Shown piece after piece: positions 54,266 to 61,468 of a stretch of 64,000 nt of DNA. The stretch lies in NCBI GenBank assembly GCA_019685655.1, contig JABFQP010000002.1:1-64000 (forward strand), in the 5' to 3' direction. The translations under genes and the position numbers were made by a program. The stretch comes from Candidatus Bathyarchaeota archaeon A05DMB-5 (GTDB taxonomy: Archaea; Thermoproteota; Bathyarchaeia; Bathyarchaeales; Bathycorpusculaceae). The notes under the pieces are model-generated. The model saw only the letters and a program-made list of their open reading frames with translations. It had not been told where the DNA came from and ran no database searches. Every line of letters begins with the position of its first letter. Positions within the stretch are counted from its first letter, which is position 1.

Positions 54266-54365
54266 TATAACGAAAAACGCCAAGCATGGATTGTTCTAAA
54301 ATGTAGTATTATAAGGTTCATTTAGAACTCAGTTTTTTGAGAAGAACTGTGGAGCACGCAAAAAG

Positions 54366-54773
54366 ATGGTATCGAAAAAAGGTGTGTTGTTTATCTTAGC
54401 TTTCTTAGGTACTGCTATTATTATTGGAGTGGTTATACTTTTCCAGAGCTTCCTCAGCGATTCTTCTGTCTACAGAATCACGATCTCGGAAATCGCATCT
54501 GACCCAGCAGCCTGGGAAAACAAGATAGTGAGAGTCGATGGAACCATGCAAACGCCAGCGTTAGGAATAATTCTGCCATTCAATTATTGGCTATATGACA
54601 CAGAAAACCACACAATGCGCATCGGTGTAAAATGGACTTCAGAGACAGATTTGTCTGGAAAGAACTTAACGATCGTTGGAGCCGTCAGGAAAGACTACGC
54701 ATGGGTTCATCCCGACTATCCCGGTTGGCGGGTCTACTTCATCGAAGCAAGTTCAATCTATGAGATGCCATAG
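54366..54773 (+). CDS. Membrane-anchored OB-fold (CcmE-like) protein
   Basis: 135 aa. One N-terminal helix (GVLFILAFLGTAIIIGVVILFQSFL, ~5-30) anchors a beta-barrel domain outside the cytoplasm. TISEIASDPAAWENKIVRVDGTMQTP ... NLTIVGAVRKDYAWVHPDYPGWRVYFIEASSIYEMP resembles the CcmE/NrfJ OB folds, but the heme-attachment HxxxY motif is not obvious, so a cytochrome role is uncertain. It is a single gene; the 187 bp after it hold no recognisable gene. Confidence 0.6.
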   Translation: MVSKKGVLFILAFLGTAIIIGVVILFQSFLSDSSVYRITISEIASDPAAWENKIVRVDGTMQTPALGIILPFNYWLYDTENHTMRIGVKWTSETDLSGKNLTIVGAVRKDYAWVHPDYPGWRVYFIEASSIYEMP

Positions 54774-54960
54774 GAAGACAAAGACATATGCGCTCTCTCC
54801 ATCACCAACAAGTAGCTTGTGGAATGTTTGGAGAGATACATGTAACCTAAGTTCAATTGGCAAGCTTGTTCTCAATAGACATTTCCAAAAGAGAAGAGGG
54901 GGTTTGTGGGAGACTTCTATGCATTTGATGAAGTTACAGCTCTAATACAGCAGTTCTTTT

Positions 54961-55515
54961 TCATTGGAGAATTTCTTTTGCTGTGTTCTTGTAAACTTCA
55001 AAGTCATGCGTAGAAAAGAGGACGAATACAACCTTAGCAACGTTGTCTTCTTTTTCTAAAAATTCTTTAACAGTTGCTAAAGCTATTCGGCATGCCTTTT
55101 CTATCGGGTAGCCGTATGCACCCGTGCTTATGGATGGAAAAGCTATAGTCTTAAGTTCCTTAACTACTGCAAGTTTCAACGAGTTACGGTAAGCGTCTGC
55201 TAAAAGTTCTGGTTCGCCGCTGTTTCCGCCACGCCAGATTGGCCCAACTGTGTGAATGACATATTTAGCTTTTAAATTGCCTCCAGAAGTTATGACTGCT
55301 TTTCCTGTTGGAAGCCCTTCTGGCCATTCAGTAGTTCTTACTCGTTTGCATTCTTCTAGGATTTTTGGTCCGCCTTTGCGGTGGATTGCGCCGTCCACGC
55401 CTCCTCCACCCATAAGTGTTGAGTTTGCAGCGTTAACTATAGCATCAGTGTCCATGTCAGTTATGTCTCCTTGGACGAGGCAGACCTTTGCTTTGCCAAT
55501 TTGAAATTCAGTCAT
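54961..55515 (-). CDS. Macro-domain ADP-ribose-binding protein
   Basis: 184 aa from the ATG at 55515 (seven upstream codons are open). The MacroD-type signature DTDAIVNAANSTLMGGGGVDGAIHRKGG and the second loop PSISTGAYGYPIEKA are complete, including the Asn and the glycine-rich loop that cradle the distal ribose. Members remove O-acetyl-ADP-ribose or ADP-ribose from acidic residues. No ADP-ribosyltransferase is adjacent. Confidence 0.93.
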   Translation of the reverse strand: MTEFQIGKAKVCLVQGDITDMDTDAIVNAANSTLMGGGGVDGAIHRKGGPKILEECKRVRTTEWPEGLPTGKAVITSGGNLKAKYVIHTVGPIWRGGNSGEPELLADAYRNSLKLAVVKELKTIAFPSISTGAYGYPIEKACRIALATVKEFLEKEDNVAKVVFVLFSTHDFEVYKNTAKEILQ

Positions 55516-55591
55516 AGCCAATTTCGCTCCCAACACTCCATATTTTTCATTATGTTTATTCTCTTAAAATTTTCAGCAAAAAGGCTAATAT

Positions 55592-56212
55592 CTAAAACAT
55601 CGCCGTGAGGATAAACCATAATCCAAATCCAGTCAACACTACGAAGCAAAAGCCAAAAACTATCCTACGCGTTTTTTCTGTCCAGAAACGTCTCGATTTA
55701 AAGACAACCAACGACACAAACGTGTCCCATGCAAGGTCACATGACCAATGAGCTATAGCCAAAGCCAAAAAGCCAGCAAATCCAAAAGCCAAGGTAGTTA
55801 ATATTAAATTTGCACCAATTGTCGCCCACCAAAGAAAAAAGTAAGGATTGGCGATAGTTGCGAGAAAACCGGCAACAAAAGAGCTGTGACTAAAAGTTCC
55901 ATAGTTTTCGCTTTTTTCCTTTCGAGCTTGAAATATTTGAAAACCCATAAAAATGAGGATTAAACCTCCAACTAACCCCATAATCTTCTGAACTATGGTG
56001 GAAGCAAAAAACCATGTAAAACCAAAATAAATCAGAAACATTAACGGAAATTCCACTGCGCCGTGTCCCAAAGCGATTAAGGCTCCGGCAATTTTATTCT
56101 TGTATCCTTTCGCGATTATTACGGCAAAAACTGGTCCAGGCATCATAACCCCGGACAAAGATAATAAAATTACTGAAAGCAAGAAATAGAGAAAACTGAA
56201 GACAACATCCAT
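55592..56212 (-). CDS. LysE/RhtB family amino acid exporter
   Basis: 206 aa with six helices. The family pattern is visible in MMPGPVFAVIIAKGYKNKIAGALIALGHGAVEFP near the N-terminus and FLATIANPYFFLWWATIGANLIL in the middle. These transporters export amino acids, homoserine lactones or related small molecules. It is the middle gene of a series of single minus-strand genes; a 76-nt gap separates it from the macro-domain gene. Confidence 0.88.
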   Translation of the reverse strand: MDVVFSFLYFLLSVILLSLSGVMMPGPVFAVIIAKGYKNKIAGALIALGHGAVEFPLMFLIYFGFTWFFASTIVQKIMGLVGGLILIFMGFQIFQARKEKSENYGTFSHSSFVAGFLATIANPYFFLWWATIGANLILTTLAFGFAGFLALAIAHWSCDLAWDTFVSLVVFKSRRFWTEKTRRIVFGFCFVVLTGFGLWFILTAMF

Positions 56213-56316
56213 TTATTTCACTGAAACTAACGTTACACGTGCTCGCTTAAATTTCTCACTATTATTAAGTATTCATGCCTCAAAAATCGAAAAAGTGTAC
56301 ATTTAGAGATACGTTT

Positions 56317-56814
56317 TTAAACGATTAAAAATGTTAAGGCAATAGTTAAAGACAGAAACACCAAAGCAAGCACAAACGACAAGAAGACGGAACGCCGCAG
56401 AACCTTCCATGTTTGTTTTAGAAGGTTCAAGTCCCCTACGCCGATTTTTGAAGGTTTATATTTTGTGAAGTCTTTTGCAAAATCTAATAATTCATAGTCG
56501 CTTATCCGAGTTATAATGTAAAGCCCAGTTATAATTATCAATATTGGAAATGCAGAAACAATGGACCATATGATTACGAAAACCCATGTTAAGAAAAGAG
56601 GCGGAGCGAAAGCTATTCCAGCTAAGAATATTAGGTTGTGAAATATTTTTCTTGGTTTTCCATAAGGGTTCCAGATAAAATATGTTCGTGTAGATTCAAT
56701 GGTGAAAGAGGTTTTATTGTAAAGTGAGGAAAATTTCTTCCATCGCAGGAAAAACGTAAGGCAATTTGCGGTTGCTATAATGAACACTATTAGGCTGGCA
56801 ATGTTTTCGTACAC
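56317..56814 (-). CDS. Hypothetical membrane protein with four helices
   Basis: 165 aa. Hydrophobic segments occur at about residues 4-23, 58-95 (two helices) and 138-163. The first loop (KKFSSLYNKTSFTIESTRTYFIWNPYGKPRKI) is basic and aromatic. No family was recognised. It is transcribed on the minus strand between the LysE exporter and Tsr3, without tight spacing to either. Confidence 0.55.
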   Translation of the reverse strand: MYENIASLIVFIIATANCLTFFLRWKKFSSLYNKTSFTIESTRTYFIWNPYGKPRKIFHNLIFLAGIAFAPPLFLTWVFVIIWSIVSAFPILIIITGLYIITRISDYELLDFAKDFTKYKPSKIGVGDLNLLKQTWKVLRRSVFLSFVLALVFLSLTIALTFLIV

Positions 56815-56894
56815 TGTGTACCGCGCACCTTTGCACTTAAAACTATAAAGGAGATATTTTAAAGTCTGTCGGAGCTGTTTACAATGTTGATAAC

Positions 56895-57413
56895 TTAAAT
56901 TTCCATGAAACGCTTTTGTAGTTGTACTACGTCTTTGCTGTCTTTCGCGTTTGCGTAGCCTTCTAATTGGTCATGGTTTATTTCAAGAAAGGTGTGTCCC
57001 CACTTGAAAACTGAAAGCAACTGTTCAGCTTCGTTTTTGAACCCAGCGATGTACAAAGCTGCAGCTAACGCTTCCACGGTGCTAAGTTTTGTGGGTTTTC
57101 CAAAATTAACAGGGTTTCCAGCGATTAAGTAAGGCAAGCATCTGGAGGTTCCTCTAACATTTTTCAGCAAAGCCTTCTCCGCGTGTTCCCAACTGAAGTC
57201 TAAAGCAACTAACCCAAATTTCTTGATTCTTTCTTTGTCGGCTGGTGAAAATGCAATTTTAGACAAGGGATTAAGTACAATTGCTCTTCTCGGCAAAAAT
57301 TTTATTTGGTGAACTACACGAACGAGTCCGTGGCGTTTAAGCTTTAAAGCTGTACATTTTTTGGGGTCGCATTGTTTGGCATGGTATACAATGATTTTAA
57401 GTTGTTTTTGCAC
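56895..57413 (-). CDS. tsr3: Tsr3-like rRNA aminocarboxypropyltransferase
   Basis: 172 aa. The archaeal Tsr3/DUF367 signature is present: YHAKQCDPKKCTALKLKRHGL, LNPLSKIAFSPADKERIKKFGLVALDFSWEHAEK, the SAM-binding RCLPYLIAGNPVNFGKPTKLSTVEALAAALYIAG and FKWGHTFLEINHDQLEGY. The enzyme adds the 3-amino-3-carboxypropyl group to a small-subunit rRNA nucleotide late in ribosome biogenesis. The start overlaps the end of the NAD(P)HX-repair gene by 17 nt, implying cotranscription. Confidence 0.95.
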   Translation of the reverse strand: MQKQLKIIVYHAKQCDPKKCTALKLKRHGLVRVVHQIKFLPRRAIVLNPLSKIAFSPADKERIKKFGLVALDFSWEHAEKALLKNVRGTSRCLPYLIAGNPVNFGKPTKLSTVEALAAALYIAGFKNEAEQLLSVFKWGHTFLEINHDQLEGYANAKDSKDVVQLQKRFMEI

Positions 57414-58929
57414 TTGTTTTGCGCACCTTTAAGTGGCTCATCGGGTCGTTTAGGACCTGTGGAATCCATTCCAGTAGGTCTGTAGAAATCATGTGATGAC
57501 CCTTTTCTTCTGAAACAAAGTCTCCGGCGGCTCCGTTGACAAAAGCTCCGGCAGTAGCAGCTTCAAATGGGTCAGTCTTCTGAGCGAGAAGGGCGCCAAC
57601 AACGCCAGAGAGCACGTCTCCTGTTCCGCCAACTGTCATGCCTGGGTTGCCTGTGAAGTTGAGTTTGAAACGTTTCTCGTCTGCGATTATGTCGACTGGT
57701 CCCTTAAGTAGTATCACTGCGCTTAGTTCTGCCGCAGTTTTTTGCACTTCAAGAATTTTTTCTTTCAAAACTTCTGGCAATTTTTTACCAGTTAATATGG
57801 TATATTCTCCGGCGTGAGGCGTCAATACGAGAGGTGTTTTCAGTTTTCTTTTGAACTCTGCAAAAGCCTTTAAGCCGTCTGCGTCCAAAAGCAAAGGCTT
57901 ACCTGCATTTTCGGCAATTTCAATTATGGCTTTGACAGTTTCTTTGGTTTCTACGTGTAATCCCAGACCTGGTCCCAGCACGACGGCGTTAACAGTTTCT
58001 ATGTAGGTTTTTAATGTTGGCAGGTTGGTTATGTTCAGGTGTTTTCCTTCAAGCTTTATCGTTATTAAGTCCGGCGTCATGGAGGAAACTGCATGCGCGG
58101 TTTTTTCTGGAGCCGCAACATAAGCAAGGTCTACGCCTGTTCGTAAAGCAGCTAAAGCCACAAGTGTAGGCGCGCCGGAGTATGTTTCACTTCCGCCAAT
58201 GATTAGTAAGCGTCCGAAGTCTCCTTTATGAGATTCTTTTGGTCGTGGTTTAGAAACAAGTATTACGTCTCCTGGTCCAGCGAAATTTTCGAGTTCTTTT
58301 GGTAATCCTATGTCTTTTACGATTAATTCTCCAATGTAATCTCTGGCTTTTTCAAGTCCTTGTTTCGTTCTGTGAAATGTGATTGTTAGGTTTGCTTTTA
58401 CTGCTTCGCCTAAGACTTCGCCTGTGTCTGAGTCTATTCCTGTTGGCACATCTACTGCTATTCTAAAGGCGTTCATAGCGTTGATTTTTTGAACCAATTG
58501 CAGAATAGGCGGCTTTAGTTTTCCTTTTGTGCCAGTTCCTAATAACGCGTCAACGACTATGTCTGCGGTTATTTCTGGTATGAGTGCGCTGTCGTATACT
58601 TCATGAATGATGATGTTTTCTTTCAAAAACTGTAAGGCATTCCAATTTTCTAAAGCCGCTTTATGGGAAATCTCCTTTGCTTTGCCAGCGAGAATGGCTG
58701 TGACCTTAAAATCTAATGCGGAGAGATGTCGCGCTGCGACGAAACCGTCACCGCCGTTGCCGCCTAAACCGCAGAAAATGGCAACGGTTTTGTCTTTTGG
58801 AAATTTCGATGCGATTTCTAGGGCGATGTTGTGTCCAGCATTTTCCATGAATTGAAGCTGAGAGACCCCGAAATATTCAGCGTTAAGCTCTAAAGCACGC
58901 ATTTCGCGGCTTGTGATAGTGGTTGACAT
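57397..58929 (-). CDS. nnr: Bifunctional NAD(P)HX epimerase / ADP-dependent dehydratase
   Basis: 510 aa. The N-terminal YjeF domain (~1-215) carries ENAGHNIALEIASKF, the CGLGGNGGDGFVAARHL loop and the VDVPTGIDSDTGEVLG loop; the C-terminal kinase-like domain (~225-500) carries GGSETYSGAPTLVALAALRTGVDL, LDADGLKAF, LTPHAGEYTILTG and the catalytic NPGMTVGGTGDVLSG. Together they repair hydrated NADH and NADPH. Fused epimerase-dehydratase is the usual prokaryotic form. It lies upstream of tsr3 in the same operon. Confidence 0.96.
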   Translation of the reverse strand: MSTTITSREMRALELNAEYFGVSQLQFMENAGHNIALEIASKFPKDKTVAIFCGLGGNGGDGFVAARHLSALDFKVTAILAGKAKEISHKAALENWNALQFLKENIIIHEVYDSALIPEITADIVVDALLGTGTKGKLKPPILQLVQKINAMNAFRIAVDVPTGIDSDTGEVLGEAVKANLTITFHRTKQGLEKARDYIGELIVKDIGLPKELENFAGPGDVILVSKPRPKESHKGDFGRLLIIGGSETYSGAPTLVALAALRTGVDLAYVAAPEKTAHAVSSMTPDLITIKLEGKHLNITNLPTLKTYIETVNAVVLGPGLGLHVETKETVKAIIEIAENAGKPLLLDADGLKAFAEFKRKLKTPLVLTPHAGEYTILTGKKLPEVLKEKILEVQKTAAELSAVILLKGPVDIIADEKRFKLNFTGNPGMTVGGTGDVLSGVVGALLAQKTDPFEAATAGAFVNGAAGDFVSEEKGHHMISTDLLEWIPQVLNDPMSHLKVRKTSAKTT

Positions 58930-59062
58930 GCTTAAACCTAATAGTTATTATCTTAAACAGAAGATAAGAGTATCTTTCCAAATGGAGTGCGCTTGTTCAT
59001 TTCTGTTTTTATAGCAAAATATTTTAATGTACAACGTTAAACATTAAGTGAGGAGATTTAAA

Positions 59063-59302
59063 ATGCCTACAGCGTTTGTGCTGATAAATACGGAAATAGG
59101 GTCAGAAGCAGATGTTCTGAAGGATTTGAAGAAAGTTGAAGGCGTAGATGAAGCCTATGCAGTCTATGGAGTCTACGACATAATTGCGCGGGTTAAAGCA
59201 GATACAATGGATAAACTGAAAGAAATTGTGACATGGCGTGTCAGAAGGCTTGACAAGGTTCGCTCAACATTAACAATGATAGTTGTCGAAGAAACAAAAT
59301 AG
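59063..59302 (+). CDS. Lrp/AsnC ligand-binding domain (RAM) protein without DNA-binding part
   Basis: 79 aa from ATG 59063, which follows GAGGAGATTTAAA. The whole protein is a single RAM/AsnC ligand-binding domain (AFVLINTEIGSEADVLKDLKKVEGVDEAYAVYGVYDIIARVKADTMDKLKEIV), lacking the N-terminal helix-turn-helix. Such stand-alone domains bind amino acids or small effectors and form oligomers that may tune full-length Lrp regulators. The regulated partner cannot be identified here. Confidence 0.88.
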   Translation: MPTAFVLINTEIGSEADVLKDLKKVEGVDEAYAVYGVYDIIARVKADTMDKLKEIVTWRVRRLDKVRSTLTMIVVEETK

Positions 59303-59393
59303 CACACGCTTCCTCTTTTTTCATTCACACCAAAACAACACTTTTAGCATACGCTCCGCTATTCTCTAAATCGTAAAGAAAAGGTTGCCATAG

Positions 59394-60734
59394 ATGACCA
59401 CAAAAACAATGCACATAGGATTCGACGATACCGACTCCATAAGAAAGGGATGCACAACCTACGTTGCCGCTCTTCTCGTGGAAAAACTGCAAAAGCTAGG
59501 CGCAACTTTTATTGATTATCCAAACTTGGTTAGGCTGAATCCTAACGTGCCGTGGAAAACCAGAGGAAACGGAGCCTTATGCCTAAGAATACGATACGAT
59601 GAGCGTGTGGAAAACGAAATTAAAGAAACAGTGATGAGCGCTGTGGAAGAGCAAGCAGACCTTGAGTTTAAGGGAACAGACCCCGGCATAGTTTTCTTTA
59701 AAAGAGCCAACATTCCAAAATTGGTTAAGAGTTTTGCCAAAAATGCCATAACGGGAATTGTAAGTTTGAAAGAGGCGTTAAATCTTCTGAGATTATTTAG
59801 AGCAGAAGCAGTGGGTTTCAAGAATGGCAGAGGAATCATTGGCGGTTTGGCTGCCGTTGGCGAGCCACTTCAAGGAGACCACACGTACGAAATCATTGCG
59901 TATCGGGTTCCAGAAAATTATGGTTCAAAAAGACGCATAGATGAAGCTTCAATTTTTGAAATGGACAAGGCTACGGCGCCATACACTTTTAACAATGTTG
60001 ACCTTGAGAAAAAGCGAGTTATTATAACGCCGCGGGGACCCGACCCAATACTTTTTGGTATCAGAGGAGAAACTCCGGAAATTGTGAAAAAGGCTTTTTT
60101 TATGGTTAAGCCTCTTGAGCTGGTTGAGCGGTGGGTCATTTTTCGCACGAATCATGGCACGGATGCGCATCTTAAACGGGTTAAAAGTCTTAGCGAGATT
60201 AAGCCTTATCATCCGGTTATTGCGAGAGGAACAGTGGCGTCAAATCCCATTGTAATTCCGAGAAGACACGTTGTTTTCGCGATAAAGGATGACAGCGCGC
60301 AAGTTGACTGTGCAGCCTACGAGCCAACCGGGGCTCTTAGGAAGGTTGCGGGAAAACTGTTAGTTGGAGATTTCGTGGAAGTTTATGGCGGCGTAAGAGC
60401 GCCGTCGAAGGATAAACTGTTGACTGTGAATCTTGAAAAAATTAGACTGTTGAAGCTTGCGCCGAAAATTATCAGTCACAATCCGCTTTGTCCAAAATGT
60501 GGCAAACGCTTAGAGTCTATGGGGAAGAATAAAGGGTTTAGATGTAAAAAATGCGGTTCAAGATACGCGGACTTCAAAAAAATTCAGACTCGCGTGAAGC
60601 GTGAAGTTAAAAGAGGTCTTTACATTACATCAGCTAGGTCTCAGAGGCATTTGACGAAGCCTTTTAGGCGTTATGGAATGGAAAAACACAGCAAAGAGCA
60701 TGGAGAAATGATTGAGGGGTGGCGTTTTCCTTAG
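59394..60734 (+). CDS. tiaS: tRNA(Ile2) agmatidine synthetase TiaS
   Basis: 446 aa. The N-terminal signature is HIGFDDTDSIRKGCTTYVAALL, and the conserved central segments are TRGNGALCLRIRYD and FKNGRGIIGGLAAVG. A C-terminal OB fold (IARGTVASNPIVIPRRHVVFAIKDDSAQVDCAAYEPTGALR) and zinc ribbon (CPKCGKRLESMGKNKGFRCKKCG) complete it. TiaS attaches agmatine to C34 of tRNA-Ile(CAU), so that it reads AUA. The stop overlaps a convergent small gene by 4 nt. Confidence 0.97.
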   Translation: MTTKTMHIGFDDTDSIRKGCTTYVAALLVEKLQKLGATFIDYPNLVRLNPNVPWKTRGNGALCLRIRYDERVENEIKETVMSAVEEQADLEFKGTDPGIVFFKRANIPKLVKSFAKNAITGIVSLKEALNLLRLFRAEAVGFKNGRGIIGGLAAVGEPLQGDHTYEIIAYRVPENYGSKRRIDEASIFEMDKATAPYTFNNVDLEKKRVIITPRGPDPILFGIRGETPEIVKKAFFMVKPLELVERWVIFRTNHGTDAHLKRVKSLSEIKPYHPVIARGTVASNPIVIPRRHVVFAIKDDSAQVDCAAYEPTGALRKVAGKLLVGDFVEVYGGVRAPSKDKLLTVNLEKIRLLKLAPKIISHNPLCPKCGKRLESMGKNKGFRCKKCGSRYADFKKIQTRVKREVKRGLYITSARSQRHLTKPFRRYGMEKHSKEHGEMIEGWRFP

Positions 60735-60994
60735 GTTTTCTTGTTTTCGTCGACTTTGAAGATTTCGCATAGCATTTGGTAGAGTTCGTCGCCGCCTTCC
60801 ATTTTTGAGAATAGGTCTTTTTCTGCTTTCAGTATGCGCTCCATGGTTTGGTATGTTCTTCGCCATTCCATTTCTTGCCACATCATGCGGTAATGTTTCT
60901 GTTCAACCCATGCTCTAAAAATTAAAACGACAAACATGCCTATGGTAACCAGAAGGTTCAATATGTATATGTCTAGCAACTCCGTGTTTTTCAC
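60731..60994 (-). CDS. Small single-pass membrane protein with helical tail
   Basis: 87 aa if the GTG at 60994 is used (a GAGGAG sits directly against it, so a TTG five codons later is also possible). One hydrophobic helix (~8-28, IYILNLLVTIGMFVVLIFRAWV) precedes a highly charged amphipathic, likely coiled-coil region (EQKHYRMMWQEMEWRRTYQTMERILKAEKDLFSK). No family recognised. It faces tiaS convergently with a 4-nt overlap. Confidence 0.55.
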   Translation of the reverse strand: MKNTELLDIYILNLLVTIGMFVVLIFRAWVEQKHYRMMWQEMEWRRTYQTMERILKAEKDLFSKMEGGDELYQMLCEIFKVDENKKT

Positions 60995-61084
60995 CTCCTC
61001 ACTGCAAACATTTTTTTATTCTTAATAACAAAACGCATTTAAATCAAACTTTTCATAACACACGCCAATAAAGAGGAATATTGA

Positions 61085-61393
61085 ATGAGCGAGTTAGTTA
61101 CTCCCCTTGTTTATCAATTGGGCGTAGGCGCCGTAGGCGGCTTCATCTGCGGATACGCTATTAAGAAAATTAGCAAGCTCATAGTCATCTTGATAGGCGT
61201 CTTCCTAATAGCCCTCGTATACTTGAGCACTCAAGGAATAATCAACATAAACTACAGTGCACTTTGGGACGCTGTAGCCGGATGGCTTGGTGGCGCCCAG
61301 CAAGCTGCATCGTGGCTTGTTGGCGTAATATCGGTTTTACCGTTCATCGGAAGCTTCGCCGTGGGCTTTCTGTTAGGCTTCAAACTTGGTTAG
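61085..61393 (+). CDS. FUN14-domain-like membrane protein
   Basis: 102 aa. A glycine-rich hydrophobic start (LGVGAVGGFICGYAIKKISKLIVILIGVFLIALVYLSTQGIININY) is followed by another hydrophobic helix pair (WLVGVISVLPFIGSFAVGFLLGFKLG). The GGFxxGYxxKK...K motif fits the archaeal FUN14-like small membrane proteins. Function unknown. It ends 75 bp before alaS, which has its own start. Confidence 0.75.
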   Translation: MSELVTPLVYQLGVGAVGGFICGYAIKKISKLIVILIGVFLIALVYLSTQGIININYSALWDAVAGWLGGAQQAASWLVGVISVLPFIGSFAVGFLLGFKLG

Positions 61394-61468
61394 CGAAATA
61401 GTTTAAATGTTTGCTGTCCGTTAACCTTTTGAAAACTTAAATTACACATTAATTGGAGCGCTTAAGAG

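Noticed and set aside
54774-54960. Gap after the OB-fold protein, checked for a small gene.
   Set aside because: Only a ~20-codon frame with no signature; nothing supportable.
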